Assembly (NCBI RefSeq): GCF_900163545.1
Contig: NZ_FUHW01000020.1
Span: forward strand, 82,609-146,608
Origin: Arthrobacter rhombi
Lineage (GTDB): Bacteria; Actinomycetota; Actinomycetes; Actinomycetales; Micrococcaceae
Direction: 5' to 3'
Length of the DNA: 64,000 nucleotides
Under the pieces are notes generated by a model that had not been told where the DNA came from, made no database searches, and saw nothing but the letters and a program-made list of their open reading frames with translations. This document shows, piece after piece, positions 17,294-27,115 of this stretch (its first letter is position 1; each line of letters starts with the position of its first letter). The translations under genes and the position numbers were made by a program.

Positions 17294-17340
17294 ACCGCAC
17301 TGCCCACACCTGGCCAAACTCCAGATGTGGGCAGTGCGGT
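17294..17340. terminator. Bidirectional terminator hairpin between tctA and the oxidase gene
   Basis: Arms of 20 nt (17294-17313 and 17321-17340) are complementary with one mismatch around a 7-nt loop. Both neighbouring genes run toward it. Confidence 0.85.
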
Positions 17341-17399
17341 CCGTCGTTGAGTGCTCGCTATTTCGATGGAAGCACCGGGCAAATAGGAATGGAGGCCAG

Positions 17400-18614
17400 T
17401 TAGGCTCCGAGCACGCGCCGTAAATAAGGATTCAACAGCGTCCCCGTCGGGTCGGTTTCGTCCCGCACCGCAGTGAATCGTTCGAATTCCGGGTAGACAC
17501 CCGAAAGATACCCGGCATCGCGGGAGTGGAGCTTCCCCCAGTGCGGCCTGCCACCGTGGGCGATGAACACCTGCTCGACGTGCTGCAGGAATTCCTGGTG
17601 CGGTTCCCGGGCGTAGCGGTGGACCGCGAAGTAGACCGACTGACGTCCGGCCGAGGTTCCCATCCAGGTGTCGTCCGCCGCCGACGTGCGCACCTCAATG
17701 GGGAAGCTGATCGGTTCCCGGTACCCTTCGATCGCCGACTTGAGCTCGGCGAAGACCTCGCCGAACGCCTCCAGCGGCAGCGAGTACTCCATCTCGCGGA
17801 ACCTCACCCGTCGCGGAGTGACAAACACCTTATGGGGCACATCCGTGTAATCACGGGCCGCCAGGGTCTTCGCGGCAAGGCGGTTCAACGGCGGGACCAA
17901 TGCCGGGACACGGGATCCTGCCGCGCACATCAGCCCGTAGGCCCCGTTGCCCAGTAGTTCATCGTCGAGCAGGCGGGAGATGGGGCTAACCGGGTGTCGC
18001 GGAGCGTCGACCGGCAGCCGGGTGTTGGTCTTGGCCAACGCGGTCTCGGTATGGGGGAACCAATAGAACTCGAGGTGGTCTTCGGTCGCGGAGCGTTCGA
18101 GGAAGGACTCGATCATTCCCACCAACGGTTCGGGCTTCTCGACGGCCCGCAGTTGGAATGCCGGCAGGCAACGCAGCGTGGCTGCCAGCACGACGCCGAT
18201 GGCCCCGAGCCCGACCCGTGCCGCTTGGAACAGCTCGGGTCGTTCGGTCGCCGAACATTCGACGATCGACCCATCGGGCAGAGCGAGCCGCAGCCACGTC
18301 ACCAGGCCGGAGAACCCGGTGAACGCCAACCCGGTGCCATGGGTCGAGGTGGCCAGCGAGCCGGCCAGCGACTGGTGGTCGATATCGCCCATATTGGGCA
18401 ACGCCAAGCCATGCGGGGCGAGTAGCTCCGCGACATTGAACAGCCGGGTCCCTCCGAGCAGGGTCGCCTCGCCGGTGGCCGGGTCCACATGCTCAAGCCC
18501 TTGCATCCGGTCCAGACCGACCAGGACTCCGTTGGTCGCTGCGATGTCGGTGAACGAGTGCGCCCCTCCCACGACCTTCACCTGTCGTCCCTGGGCCGTG
18601 GCCCGGGCCAACAC
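17400..18614 (-). CDS. FAD-linked sugar-1,4-lactone oxidase (D-arabinono-1,4-lactone oxidase type), N-terminus uncertain
   Basis: 404 residues from a GTG codon. The FAD-binding half has VKVVGGAHSFTDIAATNGVLV and GDIDHQSLAGSLATSTHGTG; the ALO-type C-terminal half ends HWGKLHSRDAGYLSGVYPEFERF and TLLNPYLRRVLG. Family members usually begin about 25 residues earlier with W-x-N-W and PRTEFDV-like sequence. These codons are present upstream in the same frame (WRNWSASAVSQPSAVVL then PRTEFDVATV, about 18615-18690), but no ATG, GTG or TTG precedes them; an ATG lies in another frame at the expected spot. A frameshift or lost start near 18690 is likely, so the gene may be impaired. Confidence 0.8.
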   Translation of the reverse strand: MLARATAQGRQVKVVGGAHSFTDIAATNGVLVGLDRMQGLEHVDPATGEATLLGGTRLFNVAELLAPHGLALPNMGDIDHQSLAGSLATSTHGTGLAFTGFSGLVTWLRLALPDGSIVECSATERPELFQAARVGLGAIGVVLAATLRCLPAFQLRAVEKPEPLVGMIESFLERSATEDHLEFYWFPHTETALAKTNTRLPVDAPRHPVSPISRLLDDELLGNGAYGLMCAAGSRVPALVPPLNRLAAKTLAARDYTDVPHKVFVTPRRVRFREMEYSLPLEAFGEVFAELKSAIEGYREPISFPIEVRTSAADDTWMGTSAGRQSVYFAVHRYAREPHQEFLQHVEQVFIAHGGRPHWGKLHSRDAGYLSGVYPEFERFTAVRDETDPTGTLLNPYLRRVLGA

Positions 18615-18945
18615 GGTGGCGACATCGAATTCTGTGCGGGGGAGTACGACGGCGGAGGGCTGGCTGACCGCGCTGGCTGACCAGTTCCGCCATTTCCACC
18701 GTTCAGACCGAACGTATACACCCTCTGGAAGGCCATGTTCTCTGTGGCGTAGGGGCCGTTTCGCGCGGATGGCTATTCCTTAGTCGGAAATGGAACGGAC
18801 TTACTATTTGACGAAGTCGGTCCATATCTATTGCGGACTCGAAAACTCTTGTTGTCGGCGAAATCAGGAAACGTATAGTCGAGAGGAACCGAAAGCTGTG
18901 GGAAGAGCTGTTCTTGGAGATGGCACGACCGGACTATCGGGGTGA
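18615..18945. other. Region between the oxidase and HIRAN genes
   Basis: 331 nt. The first part is the probable lost N-terminus of the oxidase. Further on, an ATG at 18920 opens a 23-codon frame (MARPDYRGDWTRSGRNWGE...) that overlaps the next gene in another frame; it may be a leader or chance. Composition becomes visibly AT-richer here. Confidence 0.5.
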
Positions 18946-19902
18946 TTGGACGCGCTCTGGACGAAATTGGGGAGAGCGGCAGATACTTTGAGCATGGAAC
19001 AAGCTCCAGCCCCGGTCAGTGGGCACAGGTGGTCATATCCGTTATTGGGACAAACTTGGGGTGACTCCTACGATGCTGCTGGCGGCTGGGCCTACCCAGA
19101 TCACGTCCGGATGATATTGAATCGTCCCTTCACAAAAGAAGGAATTGCGGCCGACGTTGAAGGAATCTTGGTTGATGAGCCCTTTAATCCTCACGACAAA
19201 CACGCGGTCGCCATATTTTGCGAAGGTCTTATTGTCGGTTATTTGCCGCGTATCGTGGCGCGTGATCATGCTGAAACCGTCCGCGAGCTTAGGAGACTCG
19301 GCTGGGCCCCGACTATCTCCGTTGGTTTATGGGGTGCGCTTCGCACTGACACTGGTGACGCTCGCGGAAAGGCACTGTCGCCCTCAAGAACCGTATCGAA
19401 CGTTCGAATAGGGGTTCCTGGATACGGAGAAGAAACTGTGCCGGCCAATGATCTTCCAGGGCCATGTTTACTCATTCCTGGTGGGCGCGGCCAATCGTTG
19501 GCGAAGTTCGGACGTGACGAAGTGCAACTTCGGAAATTTACAACTAAGTTTGGAAGAAGATGCACTCTATTCACCGAGTTGTTCCCCGGACTAGGAGGGC
19601 CGCTAAAGCGGGATAGGTGCCTTAGAGCCACTATTGGCGATGAGGATATAGGAATCCTGACAATACAGGCCACTAGCGAGCTTGAGCCGTATCTTGGTGA
19701 AGGAAGCCGGGTTGCAATCCAGGCACAGTTCGACGGCAGCGTCACCGGAGCAGGTGTCTATGTATCGTTCAATGGGCTGGCTTTCTCGGATGCAGAGCCC
19801 GTCAAATATGCCTCTCGATCAAGCCAATACCCACAGGAGCCGCATTTAGTGAAGAGTTTCGATGAACTGCAGCGCCCAGAGCGGTTTGTCACTTCTGGAT
19901 AG
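18946..19902 (+). CDS. HIRAN-domain protein of unknown role
   Basis: 318 residues from a TTG; an ATG at codon 17 (18994) may be the true start. The segment about residues 70-125 has the HIRAN pattern: EGILVDEPFNPHDKHAVAIF, then GLIVGYLPRIVARDHAETVREL. HIRAN domains bind DNA ends or single-strand 3' ends and occur in repair helicases and in stand-alone bacterial proteins near restriction genes. The second half (about 160-310) is not recognised. It is AT-richer than its neighbours and lies between two genes (the oxidase and the aldolase pseudogene) that I believe are often adjacent in actinobacteria, so it looks inserted. Confidence 0.7.
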   Translation: MDALWTKLGRAADTLSMEQAPAPVSGHRWSYPLLGQTWGDSYDAAGGWAYPDHVRMILNRPFTKEGIAADVEGILVDEPFNPHDKHAVAIFCEGLIVGYLPRIVARDHAETVRELRRLGWAPTISVGLWGALRTDTGDARGKALSPSRTVSNVRIGVPGYGEETVPANDLPGPCLLIPGGRGQSLAKFGRDEVQLRKFTTKFGRRCTLFTELFPGLGGPLKRDRCLRATIGDEDIGILTIQATSELEPYLGEGSRVAIQAQFDGSVTGAGVYVSFNGLAFSDAEPVKYASRSSQYPQEPHLVKSFDELQRPERFVTSG

Positions 19903-19972
19903 CGTTCGGCAGATTAGGGGTTGCACAACTTCGCTGATGGACTCGAGCCTTGGGCCGTATTCCAAAGAGTCT

Positions 19973-21237
19973 CTACGAAGAACTCTGAAGGAAGGCCATT
20001 CCCTCGCAGCGGTAGGTGGGCCATTCATCGATGATCTCGCCGTTGCTGTAGACGAGGACGGAGTTAAGGCGCTCGCAGGGTTCGCCTGCCTTGGCATGGC
20101 AGAAGGAGACGGGATCGCCGACGCTCAGTCCGGCGGCTGCGGGACCGGTGAGTGGTGGCCGGACTTCGCTCGGTCCCTCGGGTGGGGCGTAGCGCAGGCC
20201 TTCGGGCCAGATGGGGACCGGCAGGCGGTCTTTACCGGGAGGTCCGGAAGCGACCCAGCCACCGCCGAGAACGGTGACAGTGTCGGTGGTGGAACGGCGG
20301 ACGACATCGAGGAGCAGGTGCAACGCCGGGGCCGGGCGGAAACTGCGCTAGTGCTGGAAGAGTTCGGGCCCGTAGAATCCGCTGCCCGCAGCAACCTCGG
20401 TGACCGTGGCCTCGGCGCTGGTGGATTCGATGGAGCCGGTGCCGCCACCGTTGACGAATTCCAAGTCCGCCCAGTTCGCGCAGCGCCGAGACGACTTCGC
20501 CCCGCCACTGGGCGATGTCCCGTTTCGATAGGGCCTGCAGCGCACGGACAGCGAGCCCTCGGGGTGTGCAGGCGCCGTTGGCGACCCCGGCAACTAGCCA
20601 TTCATACATAGTGACTCCCACCAGGCTCACGCCTGCACGTTCGCAAGCGCGAACCATGGCGACGGTTTGTTCGACCGTGGTGATGGGAGGAGTGGGCCGG
20701 CCCGACCTTGAGCTTGGTGGATAGCGTCCCGGTGCGATGACGCACCGGGGCATAGGAGACGTCGATCTCGAGGCAGACTCGGGGCCGCGCTCTAGTTGGG
20801 ATGTTGCAGGACCGAGCGACGTTGCGGAGGATCTCCAGTTGCTCGGTGGAGTCGAGCATGACCGTGACATGTTCACTGACCTCCGATCGCAGAAGTTGCC
20901 TCAGCGCTCCGCGATCAGCTGTCGGATAAGCAACGACGATGTATTGAATCCCGTTCGCGCGGCCAGCCATAGGGTTTCCGGGAGCGAGAATGCCAGAACA
21001 CCGGAATACCACGGCTTGGTCAAGGCCGCCTCGAGGGCACCGGGAATACGAAGCGACTTGGATGCTATACGGATCGTCGTCCCGGCGGCACGGACAGACA
21101 TTGCCGCGGCGTCGGCATGGAAATCGTCCAAGTCCAGCAGCGCTACGGTGCGGGTACCGAGCCCAGCCTCAGTGAGGGCGCGTAGGTACAGCTGAAAACG
21201 GGGCGCGCCTGCGACGCCGTTTTGGATAACATGATTT
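19973..21237 (-). pseudogene. Frameshifted D-threonine aldolase/D-serine dehydratase-like (alanine racemase N-domain) gene
   Basis: Pieces of one PLP enzyme appear in order but in different frames. They are VALLDLDDFHADAAAM with IRIASKSLRIPGALEAAL and GVLAFSLPETLWLA; then IQYIVVAYPTADRGALRQLL; then MVRACERAGVSLVGVTMYEW; then LEFVNGGGTGSIEST with VTEVAAGSGFYGPELF; then VTVLGGGWVASGPPGKDRLP and GDPVSFCHAKAGEPCERLN ending WPTYRCEGMAFLQ. The usual PLP lysine segment (VASKS) is present. At least four frame changes and a stop separate the pieces. The order is that of the DSD1/amino-acid-deaminase family of about 400 residues. The gene is dead unless sequencing errors are extensive. Confidence 0.8.
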
Positions 21238-21365
21238 ATGACGTTCTTGCCTTCATGGGTACGGTCTTGTCTGCTTGATCCGGGTCGAGGTTGTCCTGTT
21301 TGTCTTCCGGCATATGTGCCAACTAGCTCCGTGATCCGTATTCGCGAAGGTATTGGGCCCCAGTG

Positions 21366-23684
21366 CTACGTTTTGATTTGCCCACGAGCGGCTGCTAGAT
21401 CACGACCTGTGAGGATATCTTTCGGATCGATGCCGACAGCTTTGGCCAGGCCAGTGAAGTGGGTTTCGTCGCAAGCCCGCATAAATGCCATAACGCCCTT
21501 AACCGAAGGGAGTAAGGCCATCTCCACACCGGTTGATGACGGGTCTGGTGCTGAGCGGTGAGACTGATTGTGGAGGAAGGTCTTTACTTGATTGGCTACG
21601 CCGCTGCTAATCCCGGTCGGAATACATAGTGCAAATCGACTGCCGAAGTTCGATGCCTGCGGTGCTTTGAATGCGAGGAACCCCTCTATGAGCCGCCGCG
21701 CGGCATTGCCAACCACGGGTAGGTTCTCGTCGTCGAGCCCTGCACAGGCTTCCGCAACCCTGCGGAATAGGTAAACGTATTCTGAAGGCGCGCTTAGTAT
21801 CTTTTCTGGGAACGCTCTTATAGTAATTTCGTTGGAATCCGCTCCGACGATTTGAGAACTTCGGATCTCTAGGACTCGATGGGCTGGCACCGTTCCAGCG
21901 CCATCAGGTGCATCAGGTTCGTCGTTTTCATTCGAATTTTGCGCTCGTAGTTGAAGCTGGAAGAAGTCGAAACTGTGGGTGAGGAGAATTCGCTGACGCA
22001 CTCCATCAAGTTGTTGATCCAACCACGCTGAAGTCGCGAAAACATTCTCTCTATCGAGGCTAGTGGAGGGGTCGTCAATTACGACAGTGGCATTTTTCCG
22101 GTCGAAGTTGTCATCGTCAAGAGTCCGAATAAAGTAAACAAGCGCCAAAATGCGCTGCTCGCCTTCGGAAAGGAACTTTGCTGGTCCATCTTCCCTGACG
22201 GCTTGATATCCCGAGCCGTCACTTGTCGGTTGAATCGTGAGGGTCGTTTTTCCAAAGATCGTATGGAGATCGTCGGTCAGCTGCGCTGCCATCTCCGAGG
22301 TATTTAGGCGGCGCGCCTCGATTGCCTTCAGCTTGCTAGCGCAAGATTCGGACTGCGCGTTCACCAGTTCCAAAGCGCTAGCGACCCTAGCCAGTCGATT
22401 CTCAGCGGCCGTCAAGTCGCTTTGATGAAAGGCTGCGGCGTGGAGGGCCAATTCATCTACAGCCTTATTTTGCACGGCCGAATAGTCCGTTCGTTCAGTT
22501 TCGTGTCGTTCGACACATGCAGCGAGTTCCGCTAGAAAGTCTTGGCTTCGCATATTTGGGCTCGCGAGTGATTCGTCATAAGACAGGTTCGTGGCCTTGG
22601 TTTCGCAAGCACTTTGGATTTCCCTGAGAGACGCCGTTGTTTCCACAACGAAGGCTTTCGCCGAGTCGACAGCCGATGCCCATTTCTCACTTTCAGCAGC
22701 AATGATGCCGGAGGGGGCTGAAAGCTCTCTTATCCATTGATCGAGCGCATGGCTGGCGTCAGCGCAACTGCTGGCCAGCGCTTCGGCATCAGCCCGGATC
22801 TGTGCGTTGCCATTCTTGAAGTAGGTAGTTAATCGAACCAGCAATGATTCAGGCATGTCGGAACCGCAGAATTTGCAATCGTCGTTGTTTTCGTGGTGTG
22901 CAATTCCACTTTGGACCCATGCAGCCAACGCTAGATCGCCGTCGAGTTCAGGGAACTCGCTTTCGCTCTGCCTACGGGCAATGATCAGGCGGGCTCGATT
23001 TGTGAAGTCACGGACATCCACGAGCGGCATGCTTGGAGGCGAGATGGCCTCCAGCGCGGCCTGTGAGAGCGTTCTCATATGTTGACGGGCTGTCTCTCTC
23101 GAGAGACGGACCGCCCGTGGGTTGTCCAAAAGGGCGCGTGCCTTAGTCGTTGTAAAACTGTTCGAATTGAATCTTGCGCCGTCGTAGGTGCCTAGAAATT
23201 CGATAACGAGCTCTTTGGTAGCGCTTATGGCCTTTTTGCGATTGGCGATACCGGCGAGTTGATCGCTTTCTAGCCCCGCTTTCCAGATGTCGTTTCGTGC
23301 CACCAATTTGGCAAGGAGCCGGCTCTCTGCTTCATCGTCGACCGCAACTTTGCCGAGTTTGATGATCGGGGCTGTCGGGCCGCTGCCCGAGACGAACTCT
23401 CGAAGATTCTCGTGAACAAAATCAGAATTGAAAACCCAAACACGGTGACTCTCAAAAGGCGCTCCTTGAGTCAACCTTTGCGTGTCGGTATCCGTTACCA
23501 ATGTTGTTTTTGAAGGGGCTCCAACAGTTCCAAGCTGTCGAAGCAATTCGGAAATAGTGGACTTTCCAGATCCATTCGCACCGAATATGAGCGTATAGGC
23601 GCCGAAATACGATTGGTCGCCTCCTACATGCGGAGATTGGGCGAGAGTCCGAAAATTCTCGACATGGGCTATGTGTTGGATCAC
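21366..23684 (-). CDS. rloC: RloC-like ABC-ATPase anticodon nuclease with zinc-hook motif
   Basis: 772 residues. Walker A GANGSGKST at 35-43, a long coiled-coil insertion with the CXXC zinc-hook motif CKFC at 270-273, ABC signature FLSEGEQ (504-510) and Walker B VVIDDPSTSLD (534-544). After the ATPase comes a segment VVGNAARRLIEGFLAFKAP in which R663-x3-E667 and H709 (HNQSH) fit the R-x3-E...H catalytic pattern of the PrrC/RloC tRNA anticodon nucleases. RloC proteins differ from PrrC by the zinc hook and the larger size seen here. Its start overlaps the end of hsdR by 4 nt, so it is co-expressed with a type I restriction system and probably acts as a second line that stops translation when restriction is overcome. 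It is AT-richer than its surroundings. Confidence 0.82.
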   Translation of the reverse strand: MIQHIAHVENFRTLAQSPHVGGDQSYFGAYTLIFGANGSGKSTISELLRQLGTVGAPSKTTLVTDTDTQRLTQGAPFESHRVWVFNSDFVHENLREFVSGSGPTAPIIKLGKVAVDDEAESRLLAKLVARNDIWKAGLESDQLAGIANRKKAISATKELVIEFLGTYDGARFNSNSFTTTKARALLDNPRAVRLSRETARQHMRTLSQAALEAISPPSMPLVDVRDFTNRARLIIARRQSESEFPELDGDLALAAWVQSGIAHHENNDDCKFCGSDMPESLLVRLTTYFKNGNAQIRADAEALASSCADASHALDQWIRELSAPSGIIAAESEKWASAVDSAKAFVVETTASLREIQSACETKATNLSYDESLASPNMRSQDFLAELAACVERHETERTDYSAVQNKAVDELALHAAAFHQSDLTAAENRLARVASALELVNAQSESCASKLKAIEARRLNTSEMAAQLTDDLHTIFGKTTLTIQPTSDGSGYQAVREDGPAKFLSEGEQRILALVYFIRTLDDDNFDRKNATVVIDDPSTSLDRENVFATSAWLDQQLDGVRQRILLTHSFDFFQLQLRAQNSNENDEPDAPDGAGTVPAHRVLEIRSSQIVGADSNEITIRAFPEKILSAPSEYVYLFRRVAEACAGLDDENLPVVGNAARRLIEGFLAFKAPQASNFGSRFALCIPTGISSGVANQVKTFLHNQSHRSAPDPSSTGVEMALLPSVKGVMAFMRACDETHFTGLAKAVGIDPKDILTGRDLAAARGQIKT

Positions 23685-26600
23685 TGATTTTCCCCTTCGA
23701 TGAATTCCGTGCAGTGCAGGCTCTGAGTCTCCATTTGTTCAATGACGAGCTTTATCGCTTCGGGTTGCTTATCCGGTGGGTAACCGTTGATCACGAGGAG
23801 CCGCTTGATCGAGGAGCGGAGCTTGGCCCGCACATCCTCGCGGACGGTCCAGTCCGTGCGCACATCGCGGCGCATGATCGCCACCAGCTGGCGGGCGATC
23901 TCCGCCAGGACTCCTTCGCCCTGGATTTCGACGGCTGATTCATTGAGTGCCACGGCGTCGTAGAACGCCAGTTCGTCTTCGTTCAGAGGGGGAGTGAAAC
24001 GCTGACCGCGCTGGGATTCCTGGGCAACTTCCTTCGCCAGTTCGACCAGCTCGGCGATGACTTCGGCCGACGTCAATTGCTGGTTGGTGTACTTATTCAT
24101 CAGTTCGGTGATCCGCTCCGAGAACGCCCGCTGCCGGATGGTGTTGTGCTTGGTCGATTTCGCCGACTCGTCGGCCACGAGTTTGCGCAATGCCTCGATG
24201 GCCAGCTGCGGGTTGCGGGCCTTCTGTGTCTTGGCGATGAACTCCGGGGTGAGATCACTCAGCGATGGCTTGGACATGCCGGCCGCTTCATAGATGTCCA
24301 GCACCTCCCCGGTGGCGTCCGTCGCGGAGGCGATGAGTTGCCCGAGCATCCGCTGGATCTCCTCGGGTACCGGTTCGCCGCGGGACTGGCGGTCCTGGGC
24401 GTCATACTTGCCCATCCAGACGCGAATCTCCTCATACACCTGAATGTCAGCGCGAAGGTCCTCCAACCTGCCTGAGCCCGTGCACAGGGCCCATGCGCGG
24501 GCGAGTTGGCCGGCCGTTTGCCGGTACAACACCGCCAGCGTCGGGGCGTCGTCCGCGGGGGAGTTGCCCTCGGTCGTCGGGTCGCGGAGGTAGTTCACGG
24601 CCCCGGTGATGGCGTTCAGGAAGGACTTCGGCCCCGGCTTGGCCAGCACCGCCCGCCAGTCATAGCCAGCAAGAAGCGTCTTGATCTGCTCCACCAGCTC
24701 GACGGCAAGGCCGGCGGCCTCGTCCACGTTCTTCCCGACCGGCTTCGCCTCCTGGTCGGTGCTGGAGTATTCGGCCAGGGACTTGGCCAGGTTCTCGGCC
24801 AGCGGGGCGTAGGCGACGAGCAGGCCGTCCTCCTTGCCGCGGAAGGTCCGGTTGACCCGGGCGAGGGTCTGCATCAGCAGGGCCCCCTTGAGTGGACGGT
24901 CCAGATAGAGGGTGTGCAGCGGCGGGGCATCGAAGCCGGTGAGCATCATGTCCTTGACGATCACCAGTTCCAGCTCGTCGTCCGGATCCTTGAGCCGTTC
25001 CTTGATGGTGTTGTTCAACGAGTCTCGCCGCACGTGGTTGGAGACCGGGGGGACATCGGAGGCGTTGCCGGAGTACACGACCTTGATCCGGCCCTTTTCG
25101 AGTTCGTCGGAGTGCCAGTCGGGGCGCAGCTTGATGATCTGGTCGTACAGATTCGCGCAGATTTCGCGAGTCCCGCCCACGATCATGGCCTTGCCATGCG
25201 TCGGCGAGCCGCCGGTGTCGGCGATGAACGGGGCCATGGTGTCCCGGCGGGTCCCCCAGTGCGTGACCAGATCCCGGGCAAGCTCCTCGAGCCGTTCGGG
25301 AGCCCCGTAGACGGCATTGACCACGGCCACGGACTGTTCAATCCGCGCCCGTTCGGTGTCGTCCAGCCCGGTGGTCGCCTCGTCGGCGGCCGAGTCCAGG
25401 TCATCCTGGGTCAGATCGGCGGCCAGCTGCACCTTGATCAACCGCGGTTCGAAGTAGACCGGGACGGTGGCGCCGTCCTCCACTGCCCTCGAGAGATCGT
25501 AGACGTCGATGTATTCGCCGAACACGTCCCGGGTGTTGCGGTCCTCGAAGGAGATCGGGGTGCCGGTGAAGGCGATCAGCGTGGCGTTGGGCAAGGCATC
25601 GCGCAGGTGCCGGGCGTAGCCATCGAGGTCGTCGTAGTGGCTACGGTGGGCCTCGTCGACGATGACGATGATGTTCTTCCGGTCCGAGAGCAGTGGGTGC
25701 ACCGTCCCGGATTCCTTTTCCTCGGTGGTGCGGCTGAACTTCTGCAAGGTGGTGAAGTAGATGCCGCCGGTGACCCGGCCGGAGAGCTCGGTGCGTAATT
25801 CGGTACGACGGCGGATCTGCTTCGGCGTATCGGGTAGCAGCTGGGAGCGGGCGAACCCGGAGAAGAGCTGCCCGTCGAGTTCGTTGCGGTCGGTGATCAC
25901 CACGACGGTGGGGTTCTTCAATGTCGGGTGGCGCATCACCCGGTTGGTGTAGAGCTCCATCTCCATGGACTTTCCCGAGCCCTGGGTGTGCCAGACGACG
26001 CCAGCCTTGCCATTGGTGCGGACCGCGTCGATGGTGGAGCCCACCGCTTTGGTGACGGCGAAGTACTGGTGCGGTTTGGCGATGCGCTTGAGCAGCCCCT
26101 CGGCGCCGCCGTCGAAGGCGGTGAAGGAGTGCAGCAGCTGCAGGAAACGGGTGGGGTTGTAGAGTCCGGCCAGCGCGGTTTCGATGGGAAGCACCGCATC
26201 CCCGTCCACGGTGTGTCCGGGCGGGATTGGCTCGCCGTCGTCGTCCACGTTCCAGGGGGAGAAGTGGTTCAGCGGGGTGAACGGGGTCCCGTATTTGGCG
26301 TCGATCCCGTCGGAGGCGAACGTGAAGACGCAGAATCTGAACGCGAGCGGGAACTCACGTAGGTAGGTTTGCAGCTGGGCATGCGCGGCGGCGACGTCTG
26401 CGGCTCGGGAGCCGGCTTTCTTCAGTTCCAGAATGCTTACAGGCATCCCATTGCAATACAGTACGACGTCGAAGCGTCGCCGGTAGTCGCCTTGGACCAG
26501 GGTGACCTGGTTGACGGCGAGCCAGTCGTTGTCGGTCTCTTCGGTGCCCAGGATCCGCAGGGTCGGGTTCTGCTCGGTGCCGTCCGGATCCAGGTAGGAG

Positions 26601-26899
26601 ATCCGGTGGCCCTCGACGAACATCCTGTGCATCCGGTGGTTTTCGGTGATCGCGTCCTGCGAGGTCGGGGCGGCGATCGCGGCGAGAGCCTGCTGCAGGT
26701 ACTGCTCCGGGACGCCGGGGTTCAGCCGGCGCAAAGCGGCAAGCAGACGAGGCCGTATCAGCAGGTCGTCCCAGGTTTCCCTTTCGCCCGAGCCGGGGGC
26801 GATCTGGTCCCCGTGGGTGGGCCGCCAGTTCTGGTCGCCGAGTTGCTCGAGGACGAGGTCTTCCCAATCCGCCTCGGTGAAGCTGATTTGCAGTGTCAT
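23681..26899 (-). CDS. hsdR: Type I restriction enzyme, R subunit (HsdR)
   Basis: 1072 residues. The N-terminal nuclease domain shows RRFDVVLYCNGMPVSILELKKAG, a D...E-x-K active site. The helicase motor has Walker A HTQGSGKSMEM, motif II IVDEAHRSHY and FTGTPISFEDRNTRDVFGEYI. The C-terminal helical part ends near INGYPPDKQPEAIKLVIEQM. It translocates DNA and cuts far from the recognition site when bound to HsdM-HsdS. It overlaps the RloC-like gene by 4 nt at its end and is separated from hsdS by 216 nt, so it may have its own promoter. Confidence 0.95.
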   Translation of the reverse strand: MTLQISFTEADWEDLVLEQLGDQNWRPTHGDQIAPGSGERETWDDLLIRPRLLAALRRLNPGVPEQYLQQALAAIAAPTSQDAITENHRMHRMFVEGHRISYLDPDGTEQNPTLRILGTEETDNDWLAVNQVTLVQGDYRRRFDVVLYCNGMPVSILELKKAGSRAADVAAAHAQLQTYLREFPLAFRFCVFTFASDGIDAKYGTPFTPLNHFSPWNVDDDGEPIPPGHTVDGDAVLPIETALAGLYNPTRFLQLLHSFTAFDGGAEGLLKRIAKPHQYFAVTKAVGSTIDAVRTNGKAGVVWHTQGSGKSMEMELYTNRVMRHPTLKNPTVVVITDRNELDGQLFSGFARSQLLPDTPKQIRRRTELRTELSGRVTGGIYFTTLQKFSRTTEEKESGTVHPLLSDRKNIIVIVDEAHRSHYDDLDGYARHLRDALPNATLIAFTGTPISFEDRNTRDVFGEYIDVYDLSRAVEDGATVPVYFEPRLIKVQLAADLTQDDLDSAADEATTGLDDTERARIEQSVAVVNAVYGAPERLEELARDLVTHWGTRRDTMAPFIADTGGSPTHGKAMIVGGTREICANLYDQIIKLRPDWHSDELEKGRIKVVYSGNASDVPPVSNHVRRDSLNNTIKERLKDPDDELELVIVKDMMLTGFDAPPLHTLYLDRPLKGALLMQTLARVNRTFRGKEDGLLVAYAPLAENLAKSLAEYSSTDQEAKPVGKNVDEAAGLAVELVEQIKTLLAGYDWRAVLAKPGPKSFLNAITGAVNYLRDPTTEGNSPADDAPTLAVLYRQTAGQLARAWALCTGSGRLEDLRADIQVYEEIRVWMGKYDAQDRQSRGEPVPEEIQRMLGQLIASATDATGEVLDIYEAAGMSKPSLSDLTPEFIAKTQKARNPQLAIEALRKLVADESAKSTKHNTIRQRAFSERITELMNKYTNQQLTSAEVIAELVELAKEVAQESQRGQRFTPPLNEDELAFYDAVALNESAVEIQGEGVLAEIARQLVAIMRRDVRTDWTVREDVRAKLRSSIKRLLVINGYPPDKQPEAIKLVIEQMETQSLHCTEFIEGENQ

Positions 26900-27115
26900 C
26901 CCGTTTGCCCCCGGAGACTAGATGTTGGTGTTGTTGGACTCGATGCCGTCTTCGTCGGCGTATGGCTGGACGCCGTCTTGCTTGACCGCTAGCAGGGTAC
27001 CGATGTCGCCAGCCAGAAAGTTACTTTTCGTCTGACCGCCAGAGCTGTGGGTCAGTCCTGTGCCTTCCAGTCATTTACTGTATCTATCCGGCGCCGGGTA
27101 CGCGCCAAGTACAGG
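26900..27115. other. 216-nt gap inside the restriction operon with a coding-like run
   Basis: On the minus strand a frame without ATG runs about 50 codons to a TAG just before hsdR. It contains GGQTKSNFLAGDIGTLLAVK and QDGVQPYADEDGIESNNTNI. It looks like the tail of a lost gene. Alternatively it is a leader carrying the hsdR promoter. Confidence 0.35.

Noticed and set aside
24506..25798. 430-codon plus-strand frame opposite hsdR
   Set aside because: Shadow of the helicase part of hsdR.
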